DNA of 14,942 nt from Candidatus Peregrinibacteria bacterium (GCA_018664365.1 JABJOK010000104.1:1-14942), one strand, 5' to 3'. Counted from the stretch's first letter, positions 1-7,438 are shown. A program made the numbers and translations. Notes: a model not told the origin generated them from the sequence alone.

Positions 1-10
1 AAAAGGGTAT

Positions 11-16
11 CATAAT
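11..16 (+). promoter_or_regulatory. Possible -10 box of the glutaredoxin/CapA operon
   Basis: CATAAT (one mismatch to TATAAT) ends 27 bp before the glutaredoxin ATG, the same distance as the much clearer -10 box of the gene at 1436. Any -35 box would lie at or beyond the left edge of the window, so this cannot be confirmed. Confidence 0.3.
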
Positions 17-43
17 GACTAGAATATTTCTTAATTCTTTTGT

Positions 44-301
44 ATGGCGTCTGTAATTCTTTATACAAAATCTTATTGTCCATTTTCAACGGACTGCAAA
101 AAATATTTAGATGAGAAGGGAGTCCCTTTCATGGAAAAGCTTATTGATGATGATCCAGCAATGACTAAGGAGATGGAAACTAAATCTGGAGGAAGAACTG
201 ATACTCCTCAGGTTTTTATAAATGAACATCATATTGGTAGCTTTGATGATATGAAAGCGCTGGAGGCTACTGATAAACTGAATGAGATGCTTGACCTATA
301 A
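44..301 (+). CDS. Glutaredoxin, monothiol-like CPFS active site
   Basis: An 85-aa cytoplasmic glutaredoxin, usual length for the family, without a signal peptide. Glutaredoxins reduce disulfides or glutathionylated thiols, and monothiol forms often carry Fe-S clusters. The fold marks are the N-terminal strand VILYTK, the active site at residues 12-18, the cis-proline motif TPQVFI (54-59) and the GSFDD turn (65-69) that normally contacts glutathione. The active site is odd. Against the usual CPYC, the second cysteine is Ser15 (CPFS), while a new cysteine appears at position 18, six residues after Cys12, where an alanine or similar residue normally sits. It may work as a monothiol enzyme or use Cys18 as the resolving thiol (inference). 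No Shine-Dalgarno precedes ATG 44. The CapA-like gene follows after 3 bp, so they probably share a transcript. Confidence 0.9.
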   Translation: MASVILYTKSYCPFSTDCKKYLDEKGVPFMEKLIDDDPAMTKEMETKSGGRTDTPQVFINEHHIGSFDDMKALEATDKLNEMLDL

Positions 302-304
302 GTA

Positions 305-1384
305 ATGAATAAAGTGCCTATTTTAATTGCTTTCTTAGTTGCTGTAGTAAGTGTCTTCCAGGTTCAGTCTGGACGGATTGGTCTTGATGATATTTTTTCA
401 GCAGGTGGATTTGATATTTTTATTCCTACTTTTGAGTCTGACCCATATAAAGGAGACCTAAAGGTTATGGCCTTTGGGGATATGATGATGGGAAGATATG
501 TACGTACGTTGATGGATAGAAACGGAATGGAATATCCATTTGAAAACCTAGTAATGCCTGATTTCTTTGATTATGCCGATGTGAGGCATGCAAATTTGGA
601 GGGCCCTCTAAAGGGAGAGGGTAGATCTGGAGGAACCTCTACTGTTTTCCAGTTCAACGAAGATATTGCTCCATACCTGAAGAAACATGATTTTGATGTT
701 GTTTCTATTTCTAATAATCATGCTGTTGATGTGGGGTGGGATTCCCGTGATACAACAATTGCGGCTCTTGATGCCGCTGGAGTTGGATGGTGCGGACATC
801 CAACAGAGGCTGATCCTGCAAGTATTTATTATGGTGCTGAAGCAGGATCTACATATGCCTTTGTCTGTCTTCATGATGCGACAATTAATTTGGACTATGA
901 TGCTGCAGTTAATCTAATAGAATATATTGATGGAGACGTTGACTATGTAATTGTTTCAATACACTGGGGCTATGAATATCAACATAAACCAAGTTATGAA
1001 AAGCAGGTTGAGCATGCACGGAGCATGGTTGATGCTGGTGCGGATTTCATAATTGGTCATCACCCACACGTGGTGCAGAGCTTTGAGGTATATAATGATC
1101 GTTTTATCTTCTATTCCTTAGGGAATTTTATATTTGATCAGTATTGGTCAACAGAGACTCAAGAGCAGTTGGCAATTGGTATTGTATTTGATGATACGGA
1201 GGAAGATATGGAAACGGAGGTTCATCTTTATCCAATGAAGAGTGAAAAATCACAGGTTAGGATGATGGAAGGCGAAGAGTTAAGTAGTTGGTATGAAGAA
1301 TTTATTTCTTACAGTGGATATCCTGAAGAAGCACAGGAAGGTATACGTTCTGGATTCGTTGAAAACAGCATGTTTGATATGTAG
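305..1384 (+). CDS. Secreted CapA-family (PGA_cap) metallophosphatase-like protein
   Basis: A 359-aa protein of the CapA / poly-gamma-glutamate synthesis family (PGA_cap), which has a calcineurin-like metallophosphatase fold. Residues 1-22 are a hydrophobic N-terminal signal or anchor, placing the protein outside the membrane. The metal-site motifs occur in order: GD of FGDMMMGR (Asp59), NLEGP (Asn97-Glu99), SNNHAVD (Asn137-His139), HWG (His220), GHHPHVVQ (251-258) and YSLGNFIFDQ (270-279). All expected ligands are present, so the enzyme should be active. CapA proteins take part in poly-gamma-glutamate capsule synthesis or export, but most homologues in genomes without capB/capC have no proven substrate, and neither gene is visible here. 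The start lies 3 bp after the glutaredoxin stop with no Shine-Dalgarno, suggesting translation by coupling or re-initiation. Confidence 0.88.
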   Translation: MNKVPILIAFLVAVVSVFQVQSGRIGLDDIFSAGGFDIFIPTFESDPYKGDLKVMAFGDMMMGRYVRTLMDRNGMEYPFENLVMPDFFDYADVRHANLEGPLKGEGRSGGTSTVFQFNEDIAPYLKKHDFDVVSISNNHAVDVGWDSRDTTIAALDAAGVGWCGHPTEADPASIYYGAEAGSTYAFVCLHDATINLDYDAAVNLIEYIDGDVDYVIVSIHWGYEYQHKPSYEKQVEHARSMVDAGADFIIGHHPHVVQSFEVYNDRFIFYSLGNFIFDQYWSTETQEQLAIGIVFDDTEEDMETEVHLYPMKSEKSQVRMMEGEELSSWYEEFISYSGYPEEAQEGIRSGFVENSMFDM

Positions 1385-1388
1385 CTCG

Positions 1389-1400
1389 ATAGAGCTCTAT
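1389..1400. repeat. Perfect 12-bp palindrome inside the ribonuclease promoter
   Basis: ATAGAGCTCTAT equals its own reverse complement. It lies immediately upstream of the extended -10 box and so occupies the spacer where RNA polymerase or a dimeric repressor would bind. Part of it (GAGCT) can also pair with AGCTC at 1383-1387 as a 5-bp hairpin just after the CapA stop codon. An operator is possible but unproven. Confidence 0.4.
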
Positions 1401-1408
1401 GCTATAAT
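1400..1408 (+). promoter_or_regulatory. Extended -10 promoter of the beta-CASP ribonuclease gene
   Basis: TGC-TATAAT is a perfect TGn-extended -10 element at 1400-1408. No recognisable -35 lies 16-18 bp upstream, as is common for extended -10 promoters. Transcription would start near 1415, leaving a leader of about 20 nt without a Shine-Dalgarno before ATG 1436. Confidence 0.65.
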
Positions 1409-1435
1409 TTTATTAATCAATAACTCCTTCATTAT

Positions 1436-2854
1436 ATGAAAATTAAGTTTGCAGGTGCGGCCGGAGAGGTAACTGGTTCAAAGCATCTGATCACTTTTAA
1501 TGGTAAAAAAATACTTTTAGACTGCGGTATGTTCCAAGGACGTCGAAAAGAGTCTGATGAGAAAAATCGCGAGTTCTTATTTGATCCAAAAGAAGTTGAT
1601 GCCGTTATTTTGTCACATGCACATATAGATCATAGTGGTGTGCTTCCATATCTTACTAAAAACGGCTTTAAAGGACCGATTTACTGTACTCATGCTACAA
1701 GAGACCTATGTAATTATATGCTAGCTGATAGTGCTTATATTCAAGAGCGTGAAATTGAGTGGTTGAAGAAGAAAAAGAAACTCGCAAAGGAAGAGTACCA
1801 AGAGCCTTTTTACACAATTGAAGATGCAGAGGCATGTCTCAAGCAGTTTTATGCTGTGAGTTATGAGCAAAGTTTCGTTGTTGCAGAAGGGGTAGTGGCT
1901 TCATTCTATGATGCTGGACATATTCTGGGATCTTCTCTGATCCATATAATTTTCTATGATGAAGAAAAGAAAAAGCACTTAAAGCTATGTTTCACAGGAG
2001 ATTTGGGAAGAAGAGGTCTTCCTATTTTGCGTGACCCACAGCCAATTCCTGAGACTGATGTGCTTCTTACTGAGTCGACTTATGGTAATAGATTACATGC
2101 AGCATTGCAGACTATTGATGATGATCTAACTACAATTGTTAATAAAGCTGCTGAAGATGGAGGAAGACTGATTATTCCTTCGTTTGCTCTGGAAAGAACT
2201 CAAGAGCTTATTTATCATTTACACAAGATACATAACGAAGGACGTATCCCGAATATTCCTATTTATGTAGATAGCCCCCTAGCAGGTAATGTTACTGAAG
2301 TATTCAGATCTCATCTTGAGTGTTTTGATAAAGAGACTAAGGAAATATTTATTTCTGAGGGTAAAAATCCATTTGGTTTTGATGATCTAACCTATACAAG
2401 AAGTGTTGAAGACTCTAAGTCTCTTAATGAAAAGCAGGGTCCGATGATCATCATTTCTGCGTCAGGAATGTGTGAACATGGACGAATCCTTCATCATCTT
2501 AAAAACAACATCGAAGACCCAAAAAATGTTGTTCTTATAGTGGGATATCAGGCTTCTCATACTCTTGGAAGGAAATTAGTAGAGGGTGAAAAGGAAGTTA
2601 ATATATTTGGAGATCCATACAAGGTAAGAGCTTCAATTTTTGTAATGGATGCCTTTTCTGGGCATGCTGATAGAAGTGATCTTCTTGATTATATTGGGCG
2701 TGTTGATGGACTTAAAAAGATATTCCTAGTTCATGGTGAAGAAACTCAACTTAATTCTTTCAAAGAGTCTCTTTCTCAAAATGGATTTGATAATGTTCAG
2801 ATTCCAAAACGAGGCGAAGAGGTGGAAGTTGATTTTGATGAGTTAGGAAGCTAG
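1436..2854 (+). CDS. Beta-CASP metallo-beta-lactamase ribonuclease (YSH1-type, COG1236)
   Basis: A 472-aa cytoplasmic zinc-dependent RNA-processing enzyme of the beta-CASP family, the group containing eukaryotic CPSF73 and prokaryotic RNase J-like and YSH1-type proteins. The lactamase motifs are complete: HAHIDH (His61, His63, Asp65, His66), GHILGS (His162) and FTGDLGR (Asp189). The inserted beta-CASP domain carries motif A in TESTYG (Glu213), motif B in the SASGMCEHGRILHH stretch (341-354) and motif C in FSGHADR (His410), with the last lactamase histidine in LVHGE (433). The family cuts RNA endonucleolytically and/or trims it from the 5' end, and this member probably acts in mRNA decay or maturation. 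It has its own promoter. Its TAG stop overlaps the stop of the convergent gene on the other strand within CTAG at 2851-2854. Confidence 0.93.
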   Translation: MKIKFAGAAGEVTGSKHLITFNGKKILLDCGMFQGRRKESDEKNREFLFDPKEVDAVILSHAHIDHSGVLPYLTKNGFKGPIYCTHATRDLCNYMLADSAYIQEREIEWLKKKKKLAKEEYQEPFYTIEDAEACLKQFYAVSYEQSFVVAEGVVASFYDAGHILGSSLIHIIFYDEEKKKHLKLCFTGDLGRRGLPILRDPQPIPETDVLLTESTYGNRLHAALQTIDDDLTTIVNKAAEDGGRLIIPSFALERTQELIYHLHKIHNEGRIPNIPIYVDSPLAGNVTEVFRSHLECFDKETKEIFISEGKNPFGFDDLTYTRSVEDSKSLNEKQGPMIIISASGMCEHGRILHHLKNNIEDPKNVVLIVGYQASHTLGRKLVEGEKEVNIFGDPYKVRASIFVMDAFSGHADRSDLLDYIGRVDGLKKIFLVHGEETQLNSFKESLSQNGFDNVQIPKRGEEVEVDFDELGS

Positions 2855-3390
2855 ATCTTGAATCGCTTCTTTGCTCTTAATATTATTGTTGTGAAGAGGG
2901 TTAAACCAAAAACAATTGCGATTATCCCTATGATAATTGTTGATGAGTTCGTGGTGCCTTCACTTGAATCCTTTTCTTGAGTTTGATCTGAGGGTGTGCT
3001 TTCTGAGGCTTCCTCTAACATGATTTGTAAATCCAATGAATCTTCTTCTGAGATGATTGTTACTGCTGGGGCACTAACCTCTTCTATTCCCTCAAGGTGC
3101 TTCATGATGGGAGACTTTCCTTCAAAATATTCCCCTCCCTCAATGAGAAGAGGGATGCCTCCTGATGTATAACCTACCTCCTGCGATTTTTCTAGATAGA
3201 GAGCTGCATTCTGAGGAGTGGATATTTCGTACTCAGTAATATTGTGCTTGAAGTAAAGATTCTTTGATCTTAATTCTGTCTTGAGTTCATTACAAAATGA
3301 GCAACTGTCGCTTGTGAATAGAATCATTTCTGCGAATGCTGCCTGAGAAAAGGCCGTGAGTATAACTAGCGAGATTATTAGTTTTTTCAT
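2851..3390 (-). CDS. Secreted glutaredoxin-like protein with CSFC site and C-terminal membrane anchor
   Basis: A 179-aa protein with a typical signal peptide (MKK, hydrophobic stretch, cleavage after AAFA near residue 20), a compact glutaredoxin-like domain with CSFC at 30-33 and a probable cis-proline in GGIP (Pro80), a polar Ser/Glu/Thr-rich spacer (about 113-150), a transmembrane helix (about 151-171) and a short basic tail that should stay inside. The redox domain would therefore be tethered on the outer face of the membrane. The substrate is unknown; disulfide reduction, oxidation or isomerisation of secreted proteins is the natural guess. The start ATG overlaps the TGA of the upstream antiporter gene by 4 bp (ATGA), which implies translational coupling. 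The protein at 8747-9250 has the same architecture. Confidence 0.8.
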   Translation of the reverse strand: MKKLIISLVILTAFSQAAFAEMILFTSDSCSFCNELKTELRSKNLYFKHNITEYEISTPQNAALYLEKSQEVGYTSGGIPLLIEGGEYFEGKSPIMKHLEGIEEVSAPAVTIISEEDSLDLQIMLEEASESTPSDQTQEKDSSEGTTNSSTIIIGIIAIVFGLTLFTTIILRAKKRFKI

Positions 3391-4538
3391 TGTTTTTTTG
3401 TGTATTTGATAAGTGGTTTTACTGCAAACAGGGCAAAAAGAGTGGATGTAAATGCTATTACTACTAGTATAGAAAACACCTCCGTTCCAATTATGCCTTT
3501 TTCAAGACCGATGGAGGCAATGATAAGATCTACAACTCCCTTACTGTTCATAGCTATTCCTATTAAAAGTGCCCTTTGAGGTTTTATCTTCTGAACGCGT
3601 GCCATTAATCCTGAACCGACCGTTTTTCCAATTATTGCAGTAGCCAGTAATGCTATGAGTAAAAGAGGATTTTTCATTATTCCACTAAAGTCTAAGTAGA
3701 AGGCTAAACTTGCGAAGAATATTGGTCCTACAAAGCTGTAGCTTAATCCATAAATTCGATCTTCTATTTTGGCGAACGTCTTCTCGTCTAAGATCTCTTC
3801 TCTAATAAATAGTCCAGCTAGGAATGCTCCAATGATTATATGAAGCCCAATCCATTCCGCTATAAGTCCTAATACAAGGGCTATTATAAGTGCTGAGGTA
3901 AACCCCTTCTTCGACAAGAATTTGTTCATATACTTTGCGGTCTTCATTCCTCCAAAAATAACTAATCCAAAAAATAGGATGATTTTCGCTAAAAGTAATG
4001 AGATTGCAATGAAGCTTACGTCCCCTGTCTCTATTACACTTAACACCACTGAGAATATAATGAGCGAAAGGATGTCAGTGATCACGGCAGCTCCAATTGA
4101 GACATTTGAGCTGATTGTTCTCTGAAGATTGTATTCTTTGAAAAGTCTTATAGTTATGGCTATGGCCGTAATAGATAATACTGTTCCAATAAATAGAGCC
4201 TCTTGAGGAGGTATTCCCATTGCTGTCGAAACAAAGTATCCACCGGCAAATGGTAGGGCTAAGCCTCCGATCGCTACCAAAAATGATTTCTTTGAGGCTT
4301 TGATTAGCTGATGAGGATCGGTCTCAAGCCCAGCGTGGAGCATGAGGAAAAAAATTCCAAGTTCTGCGAGGATCTTGATTATTTCACTACTCGGATCAAT
4401 TATGCCGAGAACCATTGGACCTACAATTATCCCTCCAAGCAGTTCACCAAAGAGCACGGGTAAATTGATGGCTCGAAATATTTTTCCGGCCACCCATATG
4501 ACAACCATTAGGATGAGGAGCGTCTCAAACTGATCCAT
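3387..4538 (-). CDS. Kef-type (CPA2) monovalent cation/H+ antiporter, membrane domain only
   Basis: A 383-aa polytopic inner-membrane protein of the CPA2 sodium/potassium-proton exchanger family. Characteristic stretches are FGELLGGIIVGP (30-41), ELGIFFLMLHAGLE (59-72), the ion-site helix containing AAVITDILSL (150-159), GPIFFASLAFYLDF (271-284) and the late helix with MNSKGVVDLII (330-340). The ion-binding pair is Thr154-Asp155 rather than the Asp-Asp of electrogenic CPA2 exchangers; a single acid beside a polar residue resembles KefC (Gln-Asp) and suggests electroneutral exchange (inference). The C-terminal TrkA-N/RCK regulatory domain of Kef proteins is absent: the protein ends just after the last helix with KYTKKQ. 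It has its own promoter within the lyase gene and is followed, with a 4-bp overlap, by the anchored glutaredoxin-like gene. Confidence 0.9.
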   Translation of the reverse strand: MDQFETLLILMVVIWVAGKIFRAINLPVLFGELLGGIIVGPMVLGIIDPSSEIIKILAELGIFFLMLHAGLETDPHQLIKASKKSFLVAIGGLALPFAGGYFVSTAMGIPPQEALFIGTVLSITAIAITIRLFKEYNLQRTISSNVSIGAAVITDILSLIIFSVVLSVIETGDVSFIAISLLLAKIILFFGLVIFGGMKTAKYMNKFLSKKGFTSALIIALVLGLIAEWIGLHIIIGAFLAGLFIREEILDEKTFAKIEDRIYGLSYSFVGPIFFASLAFYLDFSGIMKNPLLLIALLATAIIGKTVGSGLMARVQKIKPQRALLIGIAMNSKGVVDLIIASIGLEKGIIGTEVFSILVVIAFTSTLFALFAVKPLIKYTKKQ

Positions 4539-4562
4539 GCAGAAGTATTAAAAGACGCTCTG

Positions 4563-4590
4563 ATTATAGCCTATTTCTTCATCTTTTCAA
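4563..4590 (-). promoter_or_regulatory. Promoter of the antiporter/redox operon, inside the lyase gene
   Basis: On the minus strand TTGAAA (4585-4590) is followed, after a 16-bp spacer, by a perfect TATAAT (4563-4568). The -35 lies within the 3' end of the lyase gene. Transcription would start near 4556, giving an 18-nt leader without a Shine-Dalgarno before the ATG at 4538. Confidence 0.7.
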
Positions 4591-5884
4591 CTTCCTCAAG
4601 GAGCATGTCTAGCTGTAGGTTTCCTACTCCACCTTGATGCTTTGACTCTTTAAGCATTGCAACGATTGAATCCTTGTCTATTTCAATCTTGTCTAGGTTT
4701 TGACCAACTTCAACGTAGGCCTCGCGGAATGTCTTTCCTTCTTTTACTAGTTCGAATGCTTTGTGTGCTGAAAAAAGTTCTGGGCTCATGTCGTTTAGCA
4801 GGTCCTCTTCGTTTGGAATTAGGCTTTCTGCAACAATGGCTGCAGCCTCGATTGACATCTCTGTATATCTAAGTGCAAGAAATAGTGGTCTTTTGATTTC
4901 TTGACCATCCCTATGATATCCAGAAACTTTATTTAGGATATTCATGCACATTTCATTTTTGCATGAGAGTACTGTTGCACATCGACCACGCATTACCTCT
5001 GCAACGTCCAGATTCTTCTTCTGAGGCATGATTGATGACCCAGTTGATACTTGGTCTGGAATTGTAAAAAAATGGAACTCCTGAGTCGTGTAAAGAAGCC
5101 AGTCAGATGCGAGCTTGTTTAGAGTAAGCATTATCTGGCAGCAAGCTTCTACAACCATTCCTTCAAGCTTTCCTCGAGAGTTGTGACAATACATTACGTT
5201 GTTCTGTGTTCGAGCGAATCCCAGGTCCTCAGAGAGCTTGTCTCTGTCGAAGTCGAAGGGAGAGCCGTAACCAGCTCCGCTTCCAAGGGGATTTTGATCA
5301 ACAAGAGTGTCGTTTATTGCTGTAAGTATTCTAAGATCGTCTAAAAGGCTCTCCGCAAAAGATGCATACCATGTCCCTACTGTTGTTGGCATTGCTTTCT
5401 GCATGTGAGTGTAGCCCGGCATTGGAACGAATTCGTATTTTTTTGCTGTTTCTATAAGTGTCTTTGCGAGAACCAGTCCTTTTTCTTTTAGATGAATCAA
5501 TTTATCCTTCATAAAGAGACGCATTGTAACTAAAACCTGATCGTTTCTTGACCGTGCCGTGTGGATCTTCTTTCCAATCTCTCCGTGGTTTTCTGTAAGG
5601 TAGTGCTCTATCTTTGTGTGACAATCTTCATCCTCAAGTTTAAGTTGAAATTCACCTTTGTTATAAAGTTCCATTATTTCATCTAGTCCTTTCTTGAGGG
5701 TCTCAAAATCTTCATCATTAATTACTCCGTGACGATGAAGCATTTTCCCGTATCCAAGTGTTCCTTCGACGTCGTATGGAATTAAATCTTGATCATAAAT
5801 AATATCATCCCCTGCGTTAAACTCCTCAAGCACTGGATGAAGTGAGAATTCTGATTTCTTTTGCCAAAGTCTTTTTTGAGACAT
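4571..5884 (-). CDS. argH: Argininosuccinate lyase
   Basis: A 437-aa soluble enzyme of the fumarase/aspartase superfamily, slightly shorter than the usual ~460 aa. Argininosuccinate lyase cleaves argininosuccinate into arginine and fumarate. Diagnostic stretches are present: DEDCHTKIEHYLTE (85-98, for the family's DEDIH..IE), KKIHTARSRNDQV (105-117), PGYTHMQKAMPT (156-167, catalytic His160) and the signature GSSIMPQKKN (282-291) with the catalytic serine at 283. This is much closer to ArgH than to PurB or fumarase. The N-terminus reads LWQKK where ArgH normally has LWGGRF. The gene starts 10 bp after the amidohydrolase stop and has no Shine-Dalgarno, so the two are probably one transcript. 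No argG or other arginine gene is present in the window, so the source of its substrate is unclear. Confidence 0.92.
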   Translation of the reverse strand: MSQKRLWQKKSEFSLHPVLEEFNAGDDIIYDQDLIPYDVEGTLGYGKMLHRHGVINDEDFETLKKGLDEIMELYNKGEFQLKLEDEDCHTKIEHYLTENHGEIGKKIHTARSRNDQVLVTMRLFMKDKLIHLKEKGLVLAKTLIETAKKYEFVPMPGYTHMQKAMPTTVGTWYASFAESLLDDLRILTAINDTLVDQNPLGSGAGYGSPFDFDRDKLSEDLGFARTQNNVMYCHNSRGKLEGMVVEACCQIMLTLNKLASDWLLYTTQEFHFFTIPDQVSTGSSIMPQKKNLDVAEVMRGRCATVLSCKNEMCMNILNKVSGYHRDGQEIKRPLFLALRYTEMSIEAAAIVAESLIPNEEDLLNDMSPELFSAHKAFELVKEGKTFREAYVEVGQNLDKIEIDKDSIVAMLKESKHQGGVGNLQLDMLLEEVEKMKK

Positions 5885-5894
5885 AGTAATTTTA

Positions 5895-6902
5895 TTAGTA
5901 ATCTAGTTTTAAAGTTTTTGCTCCATTCTTTGTAGCGATCTGGGCTAATTTCTCAACATCGTAGAAGCGGCAGGCACTTGCTAGTAAGATAATCTCTTCA
6001 AATAAATCCCCCCTATCCTCTGGAACAAAGATATCTGAAATGTTGTCTGTTCCTACGGATACGTTTATTCCAGCCTCAAACATCTCATCCACCTGAGCTA
6101 TTGAGTTGTGTACTGGTGCCATCTTGTCTTTGTGCTGCTTCATCCCAATTGCAGCCCAAGGGCAAACAGTTACGTTGAAGCCATTGTCTTTTATCTTGTC
6201 GTAAATTCTTTTACGGTCTTTTTCAACTTGGCAGGCAACTGAGATTGCATGTACCAACGTCACCCTCCCCTGAAGTCCTGCTTCCGCTGCTGCATCCATA
6301 AACCACTCTGTATCATGTTCCTCTGGATTGTTTTCCTGATCAATATGAACATCAATATCTTTTCCTGTGTTCTTTGCTACTGAAAATAGGAATTCTGCAT
6401 GTTTTACTTCTCCACCATCCATTCCGCGATCGCGGGAAGGTAGTCCTCCCACAACATCACAAATCTCACATGCCTCTTCAAATAGATCTGTTTTGGCTTT
6501 ATCGAAACCTGTTCCATCTTCATTCAAGAATCCTTCTAATGGGTGGGCAACTAATTGAAGGGTGAACTTGTCTTTATATTTTTCGCGGACTTTAGCGGCT
6601 GCGTTAACTACAAGCATTCCCACAACACTATCTGCGTCTACGTGTGTACGAGTAGCAATGATCCCCTGCTCAATAAATCCTTCAATACAATATTCAAGGC
6701 GTTCTATAACAGACTCTTCTGTGTGCTTTCTTTTAATGTCGCGATTTAAAATCCACTTCTCCTCCATGAGAGCAGAAGCTTGCTTCCAGATTTCAGGCGT
6801 TACTGTGTATGCGCGATCTAAATGGGCATGGCAATTAACCATTCCTGGGGTCTTTTTGACCTCCTCAAAGAATAGGTCTTTGAACGGAAACTTTTGAAAC
6901 AT
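5895..6902 (-). CDS. Cytosine-deaminase-like amidohydrolase (CodA/AtzC type)
   Basis: A 335-aa metal-dependent hydrolase of the amidohydrolase superfamily, nearest in motif pattern to cytosine deaminase and related aminohydrolases. It is about 90 residues shorter than E. coli CodA, mainly because the N-terminal beta-sandwich strands are missing. Metal-site motifs are HAH (His25, His27), VHID (His186), LVHAIS (His218) and GTDN (Asp286), with THVDAD (87-92) as a further family mark. By motif alignment, the position matching CodA's catalytic Glu217 (HCDE) is Gln189 (HIDQ), with a glutamate one residue later (Glu190). The substrate therefore cannot be assumed to be cytosine. The gene precedes the argininosuccinate lyase gene by 10 bp, which could point to nitrogen salvage (inference). 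An inverted repeat lies in its upstream region. Confidence 0.8.
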   Translation of the reverse strand: MFQKFPFKDLFFEEVKKTPGMVNCHAHLDRAYTVTPEIWKQASALMEEKWILNRDIKRKHTEESVIERLEYCIEGFIEQGIIATRTHVDADSVVGMLVVNAAAKVREKYKDKFTLQLVAHPLEGFLNEDGTGFDKAKTDLFEEACEICDVVGGLPSRDRGMDGGEVKHAEFLFSVAKNTGKDIDVHIDQENNPEEHDTEWFMDAAAEAGLQGRVTLVHAISVACQVEKDRKRIYDKIKDNGFNVTVCPWAAIGMKQHKDKMAPVHNSIAQVDEMFEAGINVSVGTDNISDIFVPEDRGDLFEEIILLASACRFYDVEKLAQIATKNGAKTLKLDY

Positions 6903-6909
6903 AATATTT

Positions 6910-6935
6910 GAATAGTCAGATTGTTTTAACTATTC
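6910..6935. repeat. Inverted repeat upstream of the amidohydrolase/lyase operon
   Basis: GAATAGT (6910-6916) and ACTATTC (6929-6935) are exact 7-bp inverted arms separated by 12 bp, starting 8 bp upstream of the amidohydrolase ATG on the minus strand. The half-sites are roughly two helical turns apart, as expected for a dimeric repressor, but this could also be chance in AT-rich DNA. Confidence 0.35.
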
Positions 6936-6950
6936 TTATTGGATTTTCGG

Positions 6951-6972
6951 AAAAAAATCAACTCCTGGAGCT
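6951..6972 (-). terminator. Weak intrinsic terminator after the 144-aa gene
   Basis: Directly after the TAA at 6973-6975, the minus strand reads AGCTC-CAG-GAGTT, a 5-bp stem with one G-T pair and a 3-nt loop, followed by GA and seven T residues (6951-6957). The stem is short, so termination may be partial. Confidence 0.4.
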
Positions 6973-7407
6973 TTATTTGATTCCCACTAAATCAACTTCG
7001 AAAATCACTGTTTCACTTATTTGAATAACTATTCCTCTTGGAGTTACTGAAACTGCATTGCTCGCAAGTAAGGCAAATGCTGCGCCCATTGCATTCATCT
7101 CTTCTGATGGGGGTTCCTCTAATCCTTTACTTTCGGCCCTTCCCTGCATTAAAGGTAGTTGGGCATGAGCATATTCAATCAGAGACTGCTTTGTTGATAT
7201 TCGTTGTCCATTGGCAGCATCTAAAAAACTTAAATCTGGCATTTGAGAGTCTTCACTTATCCATCTAAGAACCTTAAGAGCTTGCCATGCAGTAAGCTGG
7301 GGAATCCCCTCTATACTTTGATATGTTTGTAGATGCTCTAAAGCCTCTTCCAAACGAGTGTCTGCAGAAGTACTTGTAGGCCCATTTTGTGGAGCTCGAC
7401 TTCCCAT
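6973..7407 (-). CDS. Hypothetical protein, 144 aa
   Basis: No family is recognised. The first ~17 residues are polar and rich in Ser, Thr, Pro and Gly (probably disordered). Residues 18-50 look alpha-helical (RLEEALEHLQTYQ, then LTAWQALKVLRWI). A second helical stretch covers about 72-92 and a third, small and alanine-rich, about 106-117 (MGAAFALLASNA). The protein ends in predicted beta strands (VTPRGIVIQI, TVIFEVDLVGI). There is no signal peptide, membrane helix or cysteine, so a small cytoplasmic mixed alpha/beta protein is likely. The gene has its own -10 box and is followed by a possible terminator, suggesting a single-gene transcript. Clean start, stop and flanking signals make it a believable gene. 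Confidence 0.7.
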   Translation of the reverse strand: MGSRAPQNGPTSTSADTRLEEALEHLQTYQSIEGIPQLTAWQALKVLRWISEDSQMPDLSFLDAANGQRISTKQSLIEYAHAQLPLMQGRAESKGLEEPPSEEMNAMGAAFALLASNAVSVTPRGIVIQISETVIFEVDLVGIK

Positions 7408-7438
7408 AATCAGTGGTGAAACTATTCAGATTGTATAT

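Noticed and set aside
15..56. Mini-frame starting at ATG 15 overlapping the glutaredoxin start
   Set aside because: It codes for only 13 residues in another frame and overlaps the real start; no evidence that it is a regulatory leader peptide.
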